Shown: positions 34,151-45,585, numbered from the stretch's first letter. The stretch: 64,000 nucleotides of DNA from Cryptomeria japonica (GCF_030272615.1 NC_081409.1:648616468-648680467); one strand, 5' to 3'. The notes: generated from the sequence alone by a model not told the origin. Program-made: numbers and translations.

Positions 34151-34996
34151 AATAATGATGTTCCTGTAGATTTTATTCCTAACGATGGTGTTTATGATAA
34201 GGATTGCATTGATCTTGTTGTTGACATCACTCCATCTTCTCCTCCTACTCCACCTGTACCGAGTCGAACGTTATGGGCTTGTAGAGTTCTTGAGGATGTT
34301 GGTCCTCTTGTTGGTGATCCAAATGCTACATGCTGCACTCTTTCCCGTACTCCAAGTATTAGTCTTTTGAGTCATGTAGTTTCTGCTAATCCTCAAAAAA
34401 AATTCCTCTTTTTCACTTTTTCTGTTTTAGCTTTTGTTTGTTCTCTCTTTTGGAGAGGATTTTTCTTACATGGGGTTTTTCTCCTTTTCTTTGGTTGTGA
34501 GAGATTCACTTTGCATTGTAGTTGTACATGGGTACCTAATATTGCCGATGTGGTTGAGACCCATAATGCTTCTCTTATTGTATTTTTATTTGCTTAGTGC
34601 AACTCTTGCATATTTCTCCCTATGTTGCACTTAAGGAGGGATGTTGGTGTATGCATTTAGGCTTTACATAATTTCTTTACATAATTTCTTAAGTTTACAT
34701 TGGGATAGTTAATCTTATAGATGCATAGTTGTCTATTAGCTATCAGGTAAGGTATGCCATTTTTTGTGGAGTGGTTATACCTACATCTTTTCTTGATTAG
34801 TGCATCTGTCCTCGTTGTCTGTACACTACTCTCCTAAATTTTGCTTTATAAGCATGGTTTCTGTACATTTGTAAACATGTCATTCTCATCAATGAATTGT
34901 GTACGTTGATTGGTGAAATATCTTGTGGTTGCTTCTCGTTGTATGGGGCAGGTTTTGTGTTTTGGCTTGCAACACAGGCTCCTTGGTGCGTCAACA
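34151..34996 (+). mobile_element. Element F: 3' end of an LTR retrotransposon of unknown family
   Basis: 34151-34390 reads as a Pro/Ser-rich, proline-punctuated segment (for example LVVDITPSSPPTPPVPSRTL), of the kind found in polyprotein linkers. It is followed by a T-rich non-coding stretch, a purine tract TTAAGGAGGGA (34631-34641) and a 355-base LTR-like unit. No catalytic domain is present. It is truncated on the left by Copia-C. The family is not identified. Confidence 0.5.
34642..34996 (+). repeat. Element F 3' LTR
   Basis: It begins TGTTGGTGTATGC right after a purine tract and ends GTCAACA, giving TGTTG…CAACA inverted termini over 355 bases. A TATA-like TTTATAAGC lies near 34845. It interrupts or abuts the 3' part of LINE A. 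Confidence 0.6.
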
Positions 34997-35118
34997 GTAG
35001 AAGCTTAGGATAAATCATCATCATAGTCAGTATTTCTGCATGTCGTTAGATAGAAGTTATTTTGTCTATAGAGGAAGGTTTCCATTAAAATTTCAGTATT
35101 CTATTCATTGAATTAGAA

Positions 35119-36375
35119 ACCTTGATTAGCCAGAGCATTGTCTACTTTATTCACTTCTCTGTAAGAGTGAAGAATTTTTATATTAGAGAATTTAGTATGC
35201 AGGCATCTAGCTTTTTCAATGAAGTTCCATAGTTTCCAGAGGGGAGGAGTAGTGGAGTTTAATAGAAAGCTAAACTAAGTTTTGAGTCATATTCTAGAGT
35301 CCAAGAGATTAGGATCTTTTTAATCTCCAGCAAGAAGCAATATCCTCCACCTCATTGTTTGTCCTTAAGTCCATATACTTTGTAAATCATTCTATTACAT
35401 GATTTTTTTCATTTCATATGATCCCCCTTGAGGCACCAGTTTTGGGGTTCCATTGCTACTGCTATCAAAATTTAAATTTATCTAGCCTACATCTATCTTT
35501 TTCCATTTAATATATTTTTGAGATTCTTTTAAAGTGTATGATTATATCCATAGGTTTAGTAATACCCAACTAATGCAAATTTTCATCTCTTGGGGGATGG
35601 GAGCTTATGGGCTACTTTTAGATTAGCCAAATTGATGTTTTTCTTGATTCCATTTAAAACCATATTGGAGACTCCTCTGCTATTTTTGGATTCTTCTCTA
35701 AATATTGTATTGTTCCTCTCTTTCTAGGTACCTTAGGCTACGGAGGAATTTGATTCCACGACTCTCTAACAAGGAGATGGTATGAAGATGGTAAAAGGGA
35801 GAGTAATTAGTCAAACTTTCCAAACTTCCCAAGTAAATCTAGAATTCAAGAACAAATGATCTATAGATTCATCTTCAACAAAATAGAGAGAACATCTATT
35901 AACCAAGTTTAACCCTTTATTAACCGAGTTATCCTTTGTCAAGACTTTATATGGGTAACAACCCACCAAATATAGTCTATTTATGGGGTGATCTTATCAT
36001 TCCAAAAAAAATTCTAATTGAAGGGAGACAAAGGAACATCATTCATTATCATGTCTTAAAGAGAGGCAGGATAGTAATTACCTAAGGGATTTTGTGACCA
36101 TATAGCTTCATCTTCTCTAGTAGCACTAAAGAAAGTACATTTTGCTAGTCCTTAGTTCTTCATTCCCTATGTTCTGAAATAGATTCAGAGGCAACTCCTT
36201 CCAATTAGGTTCCCTACCTTGTTGGTTTAATGTAGTGAGAAAAATTAGTGCCGTACACGTTGATCAAAGGAGCGTTGATGGCAAAAGAAGAAACAACTGA
36301 TAGTTAAAAATCGTTACACCACTGGTCTTCCTAGAAGTAGGTTTTTCTACCATTTCCCACTCTCCATATAATCCC
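35119..36375 (-). pseudogene. LINE A C-terminal region with RNase H
   Basis: The region is full of stops, but on minus a KYIKWKKIDVG…INLNFD(S)SSNGTPK run near 35450-35520 corresponds to the first catalytic Asp block of plant LINE RNase H (usually NFDGASKGNPG). HSYREVNKVDNALANQGF at 35119-35180 is the typical C-terminal block. Most of the intervening part is recognisable only by position. Confidence 0.65.
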
Positions 36376-37144
36376 TTATTTTAGAAGCCATATTATTTGA
36401 ATATTGTTGTCCTTTACTACTGAACCTTTTGGGATTGGGAGGGTAAGTTGAAAGCTACTATTGTCTTCATTACATAGGTATTTAGCTTTTACAATTTTAA
36501 CCCAACCTTTTTCATTGGAGATGACATTCCATTCAATTTTAGATAAGAGGGCTTTATTGGAATGTTTTTTTTTTAATACCCATGCCTCCAAACTTCTTTG
36601 TTTTGCAAACAATGTCCTAACTGACCAAGGGTAGTCTCTCCCTTTTCCTCTATACCTATATATAAAAAAACATTTTGTAGAATTTCTCAATATCTATAGC
36701 CATTAAGGAGGGGATTTATTTTAATTATTTTAACTTATAGATAATAAACTGGAATATTTTGGAGAGCCACTAAGAGGAGTTGAAACTTCTTATCTTGGCT
36801 TTGGAGTTTGCCTTTCTAGCCTGCATACTTTTTTTTTATTCTTTCAACAATTGCATTCTAGTAGTCTTGAGGTAGCTTTTTTTGGAGTTAGAGGTAGTCA
36901 AAGTTAGTGTGCAAGGAGAATATATTTTCGGTAACCTAGAATGTAAATTTTTTATTCTAAATTACTTCAAATTTTTAAAGACATAGAAAATGCTTTTTCT
37001 ATAATTAATGTGCTACCTTGATAGCCTAGCATACCTACTCAATAAATCTTTCTAATGATTAGCTTTTTGAATAGAGAAGATGCTTAAAAGGATGGTTTCA
37101 TCAATGATTTGTTGGTGGGAGGAAGTACAAAGGGATGTAATAAC
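36376..37144 (-). pseudogene. LINE A RT end (thumb) and post-RT region
   Basis: Near 37050-37140 the minus strand reads SSHQQIIDETILLSIFSIQKA, which corresponds to the catalytic FVDD block of LINE RT (here IIDE, so degraded) and is directly cut by the solo LTR. 36376-36690 reads LEAWVLKKKHSNKALLSKI and WNVISNEKGWVKIVKAKYL, a common post-RT block of plant L1 elements. Confidence 0.75.
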
Positions 37145-38822
37145 TTTTGGCATTTGGCATAACTGATGCAGATCAGGTGATGCAGTTGAAGTTGGATGAT
37201 TGCACCGGTAAAGGATAGAAGTCTATTTGTGATGAAGAGATTGAGATTCTATGAATAGCTGACATGATCAGTTATTTGTGTTGTCATTGCTGGCAATTGA
37301 TGTTCCTGATGTTTTGTTTTAACATCTAAGTGATTTGGTTTACCAGCAGACAGGGTTTACCGACAAAGAGCTAAAGTCTATGAAATAGGACTTTAACCGG
37401 TAAAGCTGAATTGTTTTGATTGGATCGGTAGATTGGTGATGATTGGTGATATGCGGTTTGGATGATGAACTTGTATCATGGGAAGATGTATCTTTCTGGA
37501 ACCGAAACTTGTGATGATCATCGAGAGGTGTGTTTCAAATTTCTGATAAAGTTTTACCAAGGTTTTAGTAGGGTTTAAGGACCGGTGAAGAAATCACCAA
37601 TCCAGTAATGATTTCTATTATGACGGTGATCGACAATGAGTCTACATAAAGTTGGTAACACGGCACAACCTGCGTGGAAGATTTGATAGTTGTTTTAGCA
37701 CAATTTAAGGAAGATTTTCTTGGGAATCAGCGAAATGCTTAGTAGAGTGTTTTGAGGATACAGATCGAATTTTCGTGATGAGTTATGATCAACCAACGGT
37801 TGATATTGCATTGTAATTCATTGTTATGATCTAGATAGCGATCTACGATGATCTTTTGAGATCTTATTATAAATTCATGATGTAATTAGGTTGTGGTTGA
37901 CCTAGTTGAGATGGCTATTTAGGTTGACACAATTGATGTTTATTGTGCCGGTGGTCTTAGAGAATGTGTTAAGCCGTCCAAGTGAAGTGTGAGATTTGCC
38001 TGAGAGTTGCAGAGTGTTGTGTATAACTCGATTTGATCAAGCAAGCAGAGAAGTGCAAGAAAACAAATCGTTTTCTTACTATTATTTCCTAATAGTTGAG
38101 GCAGGTTAAATCACTTGACCGGGTAGGTTCTAATAGGCCTTAATTATTTAAGACCCCTAACAGGGCAGCTCTGAAAAGAGTGTTAAATCCTCTCACGAGG
38201 TTGATCCTAACAGATCATCAAGCTCATAATCAAGTTGCAAGGCAAATCCCCTAACCGGGCGTATTATAAGCTCCTAATAAGGCTAAGCTCCTAACAGGGC
38301 CAAGCTCCTAACATGGCGTACTTCCAAAGAGTACAAATATTTGTGGGTGCCAACTCCCTCTGCGGTTTTTTTTCCCTATTTGGGTTTCCACGTCAAAAAT
38401 TTATGGTGTTCATTTGTGGGATGTTTTTCATGTGATGTTCTTGTTTATATTTCATTTCATGCATTATTTTTGAGACATCGGTTATGATGTTTTATCAGAA
38501 GTTTATCAGAGGTTACCGGTATTGATAAGAAGTTGTTTGAGAAAGTATTTGATCTTGTTGATAAGGTTAATGAGTTGGTAATCGATTAATTTTATATGAT
38601 TACTTTGGTGGTGAAAGTATTGGTAAATGATTTGATTAATGTGTTAAGCAAATCTGATAAAGAGGTTATTAGATTTGATTATAAAAGTTGAGATATTTGT
38701 TATATGGTTTCAGATCTGAGATAAGCTGAAATAAGTTTGAATTGGTCTGAATACAAATTCACCCCCCCCCCCGGTCCTCCCGCCCTCCTCTCAGTATTAA
38801 CTGAATCCTCATAGGATTAACA
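37145..38822 (+). mobile_element. Solo LTR of the element E family inside LINE A
   Basis: 1,678 bases. The start TTTTGGCATTTGGCATAACT matches the E LTR start (TGTTGGCATGTTTGGCATAA) with TG mutated to TT; the end is GGATTAACA at 38822. It is flanked by ATAAC (37140-37144) and ATAAT (38823-38827), a 5-base duplication with one change. The LINE RT frame is continuous across the site when the LTR and one flank copy are disregarded. It contains the TTTGGGTTTCCACGT block near 38378-38393. No internal element sequence remains, so it is a recombination product. Confidence 0.9.
38100..38325 (+). repeat. Cluster of CCTAACAGGGC-type motifs in the solo LTR
   Basis: CCCTAACAGGGCAGC, TCCTAACAGATC, CCCTAACCGGGC, TCCTAATAAGGC, TCCTAACAGGGCC and TCCTAACATGGC occur every 15-40 bases. 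The same kind of cluster, in the same LTR position, is in Copia-1, E and NA-D. Confidence 0.7.
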
Positions 38823-39660
38823 ATAATATGGATGTCTTTGATTACTTTTTGGAGGATTAACTCTTTAAGATTCCTCCCTAAGACTTCAACCACCAAGATG
38901 AGTAGATGGCATGAAATAGGAACCCCTTGTCTCAAACCTCTTTCACTAGGGAAAAATCCTCTAGGTACCCCATTAACACACATAGAGAACATTGGAGTAC
39001 GAAAACATTGTATGATGATATAAATTATTCTTTCTTCAAATTCAAAATTTTCAAGGGTGGCTAAAAGAAAGGACCAAGAGACCCTATCATAGGCTTTCAA
39101 GATGTCAAGCTTCAAAGCCATACAAATTTTCTACTATTTTTCATGAAATGGATTACTCATGAGTGCAGATAACATCTTAAATTTCTTTACCTTGGATAAA
39201 TCTTTTTTGATTGTGGGAAATGAGGGTGGATAAGAAAGAATTAATTCTAAACACCACTAATTTGGAGAAGATATTATAAACAGTGTTGCAAAGGCTTATT
39301 GGTCTACCATCTAGCAATTTATCATATTGGTATTTTTGAGGAACCAAAGTAGTAATAATATTATTTAATTATTTTAGAATATCATCTATAGAGAAGCAAT
39401 CATTTTACGTAACAACAAGATCATGCTTGACAATCTCCTAGAAGATCTGAAAAAAGATTGGAGGAAAATATTCCAAGCCTAGGGCATTATATTCTCCCAA
39501 GGAGAAGACAACATTTATAATTCTTCCTCAGATAGTTCTCTAACAATTTTCAAATTCTCTTCCGCCATCATGAATTTTAGGATAACTTCAAAAATATCAT
39601 TCTAGGACTTGACAAATACTTGTGTTGTCTTTATATGCTTCTTGGAAGAAGAAAACAAAA
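38823..39660 (-). pseudogene. LINE A reverse transcriptase, first half
   Basis: The longest open part reads MALKLDILKAYDRVSWSFLL and GFFPSERGLRQGVPISCHLL, the LINE RT palm blocks (KLD…KAYDRV; GLRQGDP). Further right, DGRPISLCNTVYNIFSKLVV (about 39270) and EENLKIVRELSEEEL (about 39530) are the fingers blocks. AYKDNTSICQVLE at about 39640 is the last recognisable LINE sequence before the insert. Many stops. Confidence 0.85.
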
Positions 39661-41644
39661 AAAATGTATATTGTAGGGCTTGCTAGTTTCTTTAAGTTTT
39701 GAAAAAAAACAATCTACATGGAAGGGTATGCTGATTTCTTTGAAAGAAAATGAAAACAAATGTTTAAAAAAAAACGATGTAAATTTCGCTTATAAAACAC
39801 CAAAAAAACCAAAAAAAATCTATCTTACCTCTTAGAACAAGGTTGAAATTAAATGCAACCTGTTTTCAATCCTCTCTAACAAGCTCTTGATGCACCAAAT
39901 GTAATTATTACACTAACCCAATGTGATTTGTTGAAGAAATTTTGCTCCTCCTCCTTGCTGGTTGCCCTACTACGCACTTTTCGTTTTCCTCACAACTCAC
40001 TCTTCTCCTCCTTTTTTTTCAATAGAATGAAATGAGATGAGTTTTACACCATAGAAGCAAATATAAATTAAAAAAAAAACAAGTTAAAACACTTTTTAAT
40101 TTTTTTTTGTTTGTCTATCCATATGCTACCGCCGACCGAGTCCTTGCATTGGGACTCGCCAGGTCTGGGCCGGGTCAGCAAGTCCATGGATTCGCTTGGA
40201 CTTGCCCAAGACTCGACGAGTCTGGGTCCGAGCCCCTAGGACTCGCCTAGGGTCACTCGGGACTCGTCGAGTCCTGACAAGTCCAGGCGAATCTTGGAAC
40301 TTTGGTTAAATCCCATGAAAGGAAACATGAGTGGCAAAGTATGGAAAATATCTCAGACAAATGCTGGGAAAAAATAAAGAAGAAAACTAATATAGGGTAC
40401 CTATTCATAGCATTCAAGTATGCTACAAAGTTGTCTTCAAATTGAAAGGGTGGTCCAACTACTCAAATCCATTTGTGAACTATGCTCACAAACTTCTTAC
40501 TTGGTGTGTCTAATGCAAGATTATTTGTGCTCACAAGCAATCTTGCATCAGCAAAAAAATAATTTCTTTTCATGTTCATTTTCTGCATTTTTGTTATAGG
40601 TTGGAGATTTAAGAGTTTATTTTGGAGTTTTATAGGATAAAATATTTATTTTATCTAAAGCTTGGCTTCCATTTAAAAAATTAGAGGCAAACAAGTCATT
40701 TAATGTGATTTTAAAAGTATTATATTGCACAATTTCAAAGTTTCAAGGGTTGAAGGGATTCATTGGCATATTATAAATTAAAAAATTAATTAATTTACTC
40801 AATTTGGATGATGCCTAGATAAGTTTGCAAAAGACAAATCACCTTTTGCATTCCATTCTTGTCTTATTATTTCAATTCATGTGCCTAAATGGAGAAAAAA
40901 GCTAGTGATTTTTGAGAGAATAATTAAAAAAACTTAAATTTCTGAATGAGAATGACTTGGTTTATCATTTTATTCATTAAATTCCAAAGATATATACAGC
41001 AGAAAGGTGTTGGATATGGTGAAACAACATTGACAACACATTTTTGAAGCGAAACTATGTTTTTATTGCATTTTTTAAAGAACATCAATGGTCATGTTAT
41101 GAGAAACAAAAGAGTAGATTTGGGTGCCTCTTTTTTGTGACTCAAAAAGGTTGTGAACTCTATTAAATATAGCATTTATTGGTGTTAAGAGGTAGCAATC
41201 AATAGCAGCAAGTTTGAAGAAAGGATTTGTAGGTAGCTGTAGAGGATTGCTTGAGAAAAGTGTAGGAAATTAACTTGCCAAGAGGAGAGGAATAGAGGAA
41301 AGAGAAGAATGAATTTGTAGGTGTGTTGGTGGTGTTCAAGGAATCCATGAGAGTTGTAAAGTGAAGTTAAAATCAGATTTTAAAAGAGGAGTGAATCTGT
41401 GAGCATGTGAAGGCATGGAGGAAAAACTTAAAGGCATGAAGTGCCTAAAAATATTATAAAATTTCTGAATTTTGTTTCTTATTAATATCCTCCATGTATA
41501 TAATTGCTCATGATGTATTCTATTGCATGAATGTATAAATGAAAGTTACAATAAAGACGTTTCATATTTTATTTTCATATAATGAATTAGATGACATGTT
41601 AAGGTTGCAAGATAGGTAATTTTACGAGACCCCCCAAGCTTGTC
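39661..41644. other. Unclassified 2 kb insert in LINE A
   Basis: LINE coding ends near 41645 (EDDEAIGK) and resumes near 39660 (YKDNTSIC), two points that adjoin in related LINEs. The intervening 2 kb is AT-rich, has no recognisable ORF, and contains one GC-rich palindromic patch (40130-40298). Exact ends, terminal repeats and target duplication were not found, so the element class is unknown. Confidence 0.6.
40130..40298. repeat. GC-rich patch with repeated GACTCG/CGAGTC palindromes
   Basis: Within AT-rich DNA this 170-base patch holds many GACTCG, CGAGTC and AAGTCC words. Perfect short inverted repeats: GACTCGACGAGTC (40210-40222), CCCTAGG-ACTCG-CCTAGGG (40234-40252) and GACTCGTCGAGTC (40261-40273). 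It has many CpG sites. Function unknown. Confidence 0.75.
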
Positions 41645-42189
41645 TGCATCACTTACCAATAGCTTCATCATCTTCAATAATGTCTCGTCCTTCAGTAATC
41701 AAGTTTCTTATCATGTTTCTCCTTCTATGCATTTTTGTAGATTGATGCAAGAAATGAATATATATGTCTCCTTTCGTGAGACGCTAGACTTTGGATTTCT
41801 ATTTCTAATATATTTCCTCTTGTTTCAACTTTTGTAATTCCTCCCTAAGATAGTTCTCCTTTGAGTAAGTTTCCGTATCATTAGACCCAACAAGCATAAA
41901 ATCTTGGATCTCTTTTATATCCATCAGCTTCATTTTCTTCAGAAAGATAATCCCATAGCATTACTTATTCCATCCTTTGATCCCGTTTTTAACCAAGTTA
42001 AGATTTTAATCCAAGAAAAACATAAGAGTGACCTGTATGGGGAAATTATATATAGAATAATTATAACAATCAAAGATAGTTTTTAACCAAGTTAAGATTT
42101 CAATCCAAGAAAAACATAGGGGTGACCTGTATGGGGGAATTATATATAGGGGAATTATAACAATCAAAGATAGTTCCTTTTAAGTTTGG
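41645..42189 (-). pseudogene. LINE A linker between endonuclease and RT
   Basis: On minus, a YLREELQKLKQEEIY…KSKVWRLTKGDIYIHFLH run (41740-41830) corresponds to the typical LINE linker (REEL…EEIFWRQKSR…WLKEGDRNTKFFH). It ends at EDDEAIGK by 41645. It includes a 94-bp tandem duplication (41991-42178). Confidence 0.7.
41991..42178. repeat. 94-bp tandem duplication in the LINE A linker
   Basis: AACCAAGTTAAGATTT begins at 41991 and again at 42085; the two units differ at a handful of positions. 94 is not a multiple of three, so the frame is shifted. Confidence 0.85.
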
Positions 42190-42614
42190 GTGGGAGGAAT
42201 ACATGATTTCATAGCTAAAAGGAAAAGGTCCTTCTCTAGTAGGAGATTACCATTTCAGCAGGAGAGCATTGTGATCAGAGCACACTATTGGGAGAGAAAT
42301 AATATACAAGTCAAGAAGGATATATTCCAACCGCTAAAGATCAAGAATATATCCAGCTCGACTTGGATTAAATTATTTCCCATATGTCTATTGGACCAGG
42401 TGAACTGGGTATCTCTCAACTCCACGACTGTAACCCTGTTCTATTTATTTAGAAAATCTGCAAAGTTAAGCATATTGTCAGAGTAATCATCTTGGCCTCC
42501 AAGCTTTTCCAATGGGTACAAAGGGGTGTTGATGTCCCCATCCAACATCCAATATCTTTTTGGGAATCGAACAGCAAGGAGAGCTTGTCCGAGAGCTAAT
42601 TTTCTAATCAGATT

Positions 42615-42740
42615 TAGTATTGGGGGCATAGATATTAATGAGATTCCAGTTGAATTTGCTCAAAATATCAGTGAGGCTAGTATTGGGGGAGTAGATATTA
42701 ATGAGATTCCAGTTGAATTTGCTCAAAATATTAGTGAGGC
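42615..42740. repeat. 63-bp tandem duplication in the LINE A endonuclease
   Basis: TAGTATTGGGGG starts at 42615 and at 42678. The unit encodes 21 residues around FNWNLINIY, so the duplication is in frame; a few bases differ. Confidence 0.9.
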
Positions 42741-42847
42741 GTACTGTTACTCTTTTCTTGTAACTGCTCACTTTAACCCCCATAAACGAAGAAGGGTTCC
42801 ACATTGTAACCATTCCTCCTTAAGCACCTTCAGACAGTAATACAAAA

Positions 42848-43173
42848 AGTAGCAATCGGCCAGATTTTAGCAGCTACCAAAGAAAAAATTGATTCTACTA
42901 TTACTAATTCTTGAAGGAGAACATCTATCTCGTTATCTAAGATGCACCATTTTAGTTTGTGCGGCTATTTTTCCCTCTTATATAAGAATCTTCATGATCA
43001 TAAATACATAAGTAGCAATCGGCCAGATTTTAGCAGCTATCAAAGAAAAATTTGATTCTACTATTATTAATTCTTGAAGGAGAACATCTATCTCGTTATC
43101 TAAGATGCACCATTTTAGTTTGTGCGGCTATTTTTCCCTCTTATATAAGAATCTTCATGATCAGAAATACATA
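42848..43173. repeat. 163-bp tandem duplication in the LINE A endonuclease
   Basis: AGTAGCAATCGGCCAGATTT begins at 42848 and again at 43011. I count about 4 differences over 163 bases. The duplication shifts the frame. Confidence 0.92.
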
Positions 43174-43350
43174 AGGTGTTCAATTAAATGAAATATTTTA
43201 ATCTTCAGTCAATTTTTTTCTTCATTCAAATGTAATAATTTTTCAATATTGGATTGTCTCTTCGATTTCTGATGAAGACATAAATGTAGTGACCACTCAA
43301 CTTCTTTGAAAGCTTATACATAAACTCAACTCGAATCCAACAGACAGAGT

Positions 43351-43582
43351 GATAGGCATACAACTTTTAGGACGAGTTTGTCAAGCTGTTACATACATCT
43401 CGTCTGTCGAGTTAGCTAATTTGTATCAGCTCTCATGAAGTCCATAGGCATACATCTCTTTCACGAGTTTGCCTAACTTGTATGGACTCGGGCATACATC
43501 TCTATCACGAGTTTTTCCAAATTGGATGGATTTGAGGGCATACATTTCTTTCACGAGTTTTCCCAAAATTGTATGGTTTTTG
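43351..43582. repeat. Minisatellite, about 46-bp unit
   Basis: GGCATACATCTCTTTCACGA recurs with period about 46 at 43447, 43491 and 43538; two more degraded copies lie at about 43355 and 43392. The units share CACGAGTTT and a TTGTATGGA tail. Confidence 0.78.
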
Positions 43583-43691
43583 CATATATTGAATGAAATG
43601 AAGCTTTCACATGATTTATTATGTATTTTTACAATACCACCAATTCTTCTTTGGTTATTGTCCCCTAAATTAGCAAAATAATTCAGATCAG

Positions 43692-43703
43692 TGGTAGCAG
43701 AGC
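43692..43703 (+). promoter_or_regulatory. Possible primer binding site of an LTR element remnant
   Basis: TGGTAGCAGAGC differs at one base from the plant copia primer site. A TAAATTAGCA-like possible LTR end precedes it. No clear LTR or gag was identified on either side, so this is tentative. Confidence 0.35.
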
Positions 43704-45585
43704 CTCTTCGATCCTTTTAGGTGCATCTACAAACAAGTTTTTCGCCGTTGGTAAGACATGGGTGTTCTTCCTCTGCTCCACACAGTCATTTCCCTCTCCT
43801 CATGCTGCTCTCACCACAAATCACCTTCCTTCTGAGTTACTCGCTCACCACATCACTCTAGACCATGGCAGATTATGGAAGCCCTCTTAAAAGAGAACAT
43901 AACTTGCAACGCAACAGGTGTGGAATTCTTGTCGTCTATTTCAGCTCTCCATAATCCCCTGTCATTACAAGGATGGCAGATTCAATGGTCACAAAGAAAA
44001 ATGAGATGGATGACAGTAAAGATGCAACTGCTCACAATCTATGCAAAGCTCACCACCAGATTGTTTTCTGCTACCATTTTGGTAATGTGGAGTTTCGATT
44101 GCACAATGTTCTGGAAGATTCCCATTGGAACTCCTAATAAGTTCTTAAAAGTGCCGGCAATTTTGGATATCATCATAAGCTCTAATCTGAGATCAATTGA
44201 TTTTTTTATGAAGGCTTATAATATAAAGCTTCAATCATTTTGAAGTTGGAATACAAAGGCTTGAAAGGAATAAATGAAAGGAAATCAAAAGGTCATAGAA
44301 AATAGAGGTTCCTGTTCTAGTTATTGTTGTACCTCTGATAAGCCTTTTTGATATTTAAAAGAGGAATGAAATATAATTTGATGCACATTTTCATCTAATA
44401 TAGAAAAGAAAAAGCAGTCACATTATAGAACCTCCCTGTCTCCTTCATTTATGTGAAACACCAGCATCCAATGTGAAGGAAAAGTCAAGATTTCTGCATT
44501 ATGGGGTTATTGATTTTATACAACTCTAGTCCGTCACACATTATAGATGCCTTCTAACTATAGTTGTAGGATCAAAAACTATTTGCTCGAATAAATCTTA
44601 ATTAAGTTATTTGATCATCTATATGATCTTATATATGTAGTTAGGTCAAGTTTAATTGTATTCATGATATAACTATAGTATATATAAGAGGTATTGATTA
44701 GTTTATTATTATTATTATATAGTGAATTATATTTTTGAAACTTTTGAAAGATGACCTCCTTAAAATGATTTATTATTATCAAGCATTTGTAACTTATTTA
44801 CTCCTCTATTCTTGTCCCATGCAAGTAATTTTACTATAGGTATTTTTGTGACCCCTTTAAGCTCTCAAGTTATGCTATAAAGAATGTTGATGTAGCTATA
44901 AAATTATTACAAAACTATATATTTATTACTTTCTAAATTTAAATTATATATAAGATTAATTTTGATTCTTTATTTGAAAAATATGCTTTCACTTTATTCT
45001 TTTAGAATTACACTCCTTTGTCCAGTGAAGTGTCACCTCATCCTTAAACAATTATGCCTTAAAAAATAAGTTATGGCTCCCATCTCTTTAAAATTTCTAT
45101 AAACATAACTCTCTTATATTTGTTTTATATATTTTATAAATAAAATAGTAAAATTTAATTTGTTGCTGATGAAATTTTTATTTTTTTAATAACTTAATTA
45201 TTCATATCTTTAACTTCAAAATCATTTATCTTGAAATCTTACACCACTTTAGGGCTTAAATATGTATCTTTTTTTGCAGACAGACATTTGTCATTTTTTA
45301 ATCTGAACTCTTCTAGTTGGAGATGGTCCACTTCTACCGATCAGTCTGACCTAGAGTGGACCTGATTCCAAGTGAAAAAAATTGTGCTCCTCAATTCACC
45401 AACCGAAGGGTCAGATGAACATGGTTAATATTTCCCATTCATTTTTGTTTGGTTTTCTCGACATTTTATGCATTTTAATCTGGAATTAAAATACACTGCA
45501 TAACCGAAACTGCTGTAAATTCCTCACTAACACAGCTATACTGAAGCTATTTTGGTAATGGCTGATGATTTTAATTGTCATGCAG
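43704..45585. other. Stretch without recognised gene
   Basis: 43730-44250 is less AT-rich and has ATG-initiated frames (for example 43875-44243 and a 56-codon frame from 43973), none with recognisable content; it could be gag debris after the possible primer site at 43692. 44280-45585 is AT-rich and I see nothing in it except a splice-acceptor-like TTTTTTTGCAG near 45270. Confidence 0.4.

Larger units (their letters stand above)
42190..43173 (-). pseudogene. LINE A endonuclease domain
   Basis: On minus, MWNPSSFMGVKVSSYKKRV and FNWNLINIYAPNTKSD (42604-42813), LDGDINTPLYPLEKLGGQ (42500-42560; usually GGDFN, here mutated) and NMLNFADFLNK are blocks of the AP-type endonuclease of plant L1. An NEIDVLLQEL-like block lies further right (42900-43100). 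The domain holds two tandem duplications (63 and 163 bp). Confidence 0.82.
35119..43180 (-). mobile_element. LINE A: L1-type non-LTR retrotransposon, split by two insertions
   Basis: From the right: endonuclease (42190-43173), linker (41645-42180), unclassified insert (about 39661-41644), RT first half (38823-39660), solo LTR (37145-38822), RT second half and C-terminal region (36370-37144), RNase H (35119 to about 35600). All pieces are colinear on minus and give the domain order of plant L1 ORF2. ORF1 was not found. It is heavily mutated, and its 3' tail is cut by element F. Confidence 0.85.

Noticed and set aside
34642-34996. Element F LTR as a solo LTR with target duplication
   Set aside because: A purine tract and linker-like coding sequence precede it, and no matching five-base flanks were found (left side is element interior).
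42190-42840. Plus-strand ORFs 42190-42486 and 42526-42840
   Set aside because: Opposite strand of the LINE A endonuclease; the minus translation has the EN blocks, the plus one does not.
43875-44243. ORF of 122 codons as a possible host gene
   Set aside because: No recognised motif, several competing frames in the same stretch, and it follows a possible primer binding site, so element debris is as likely.
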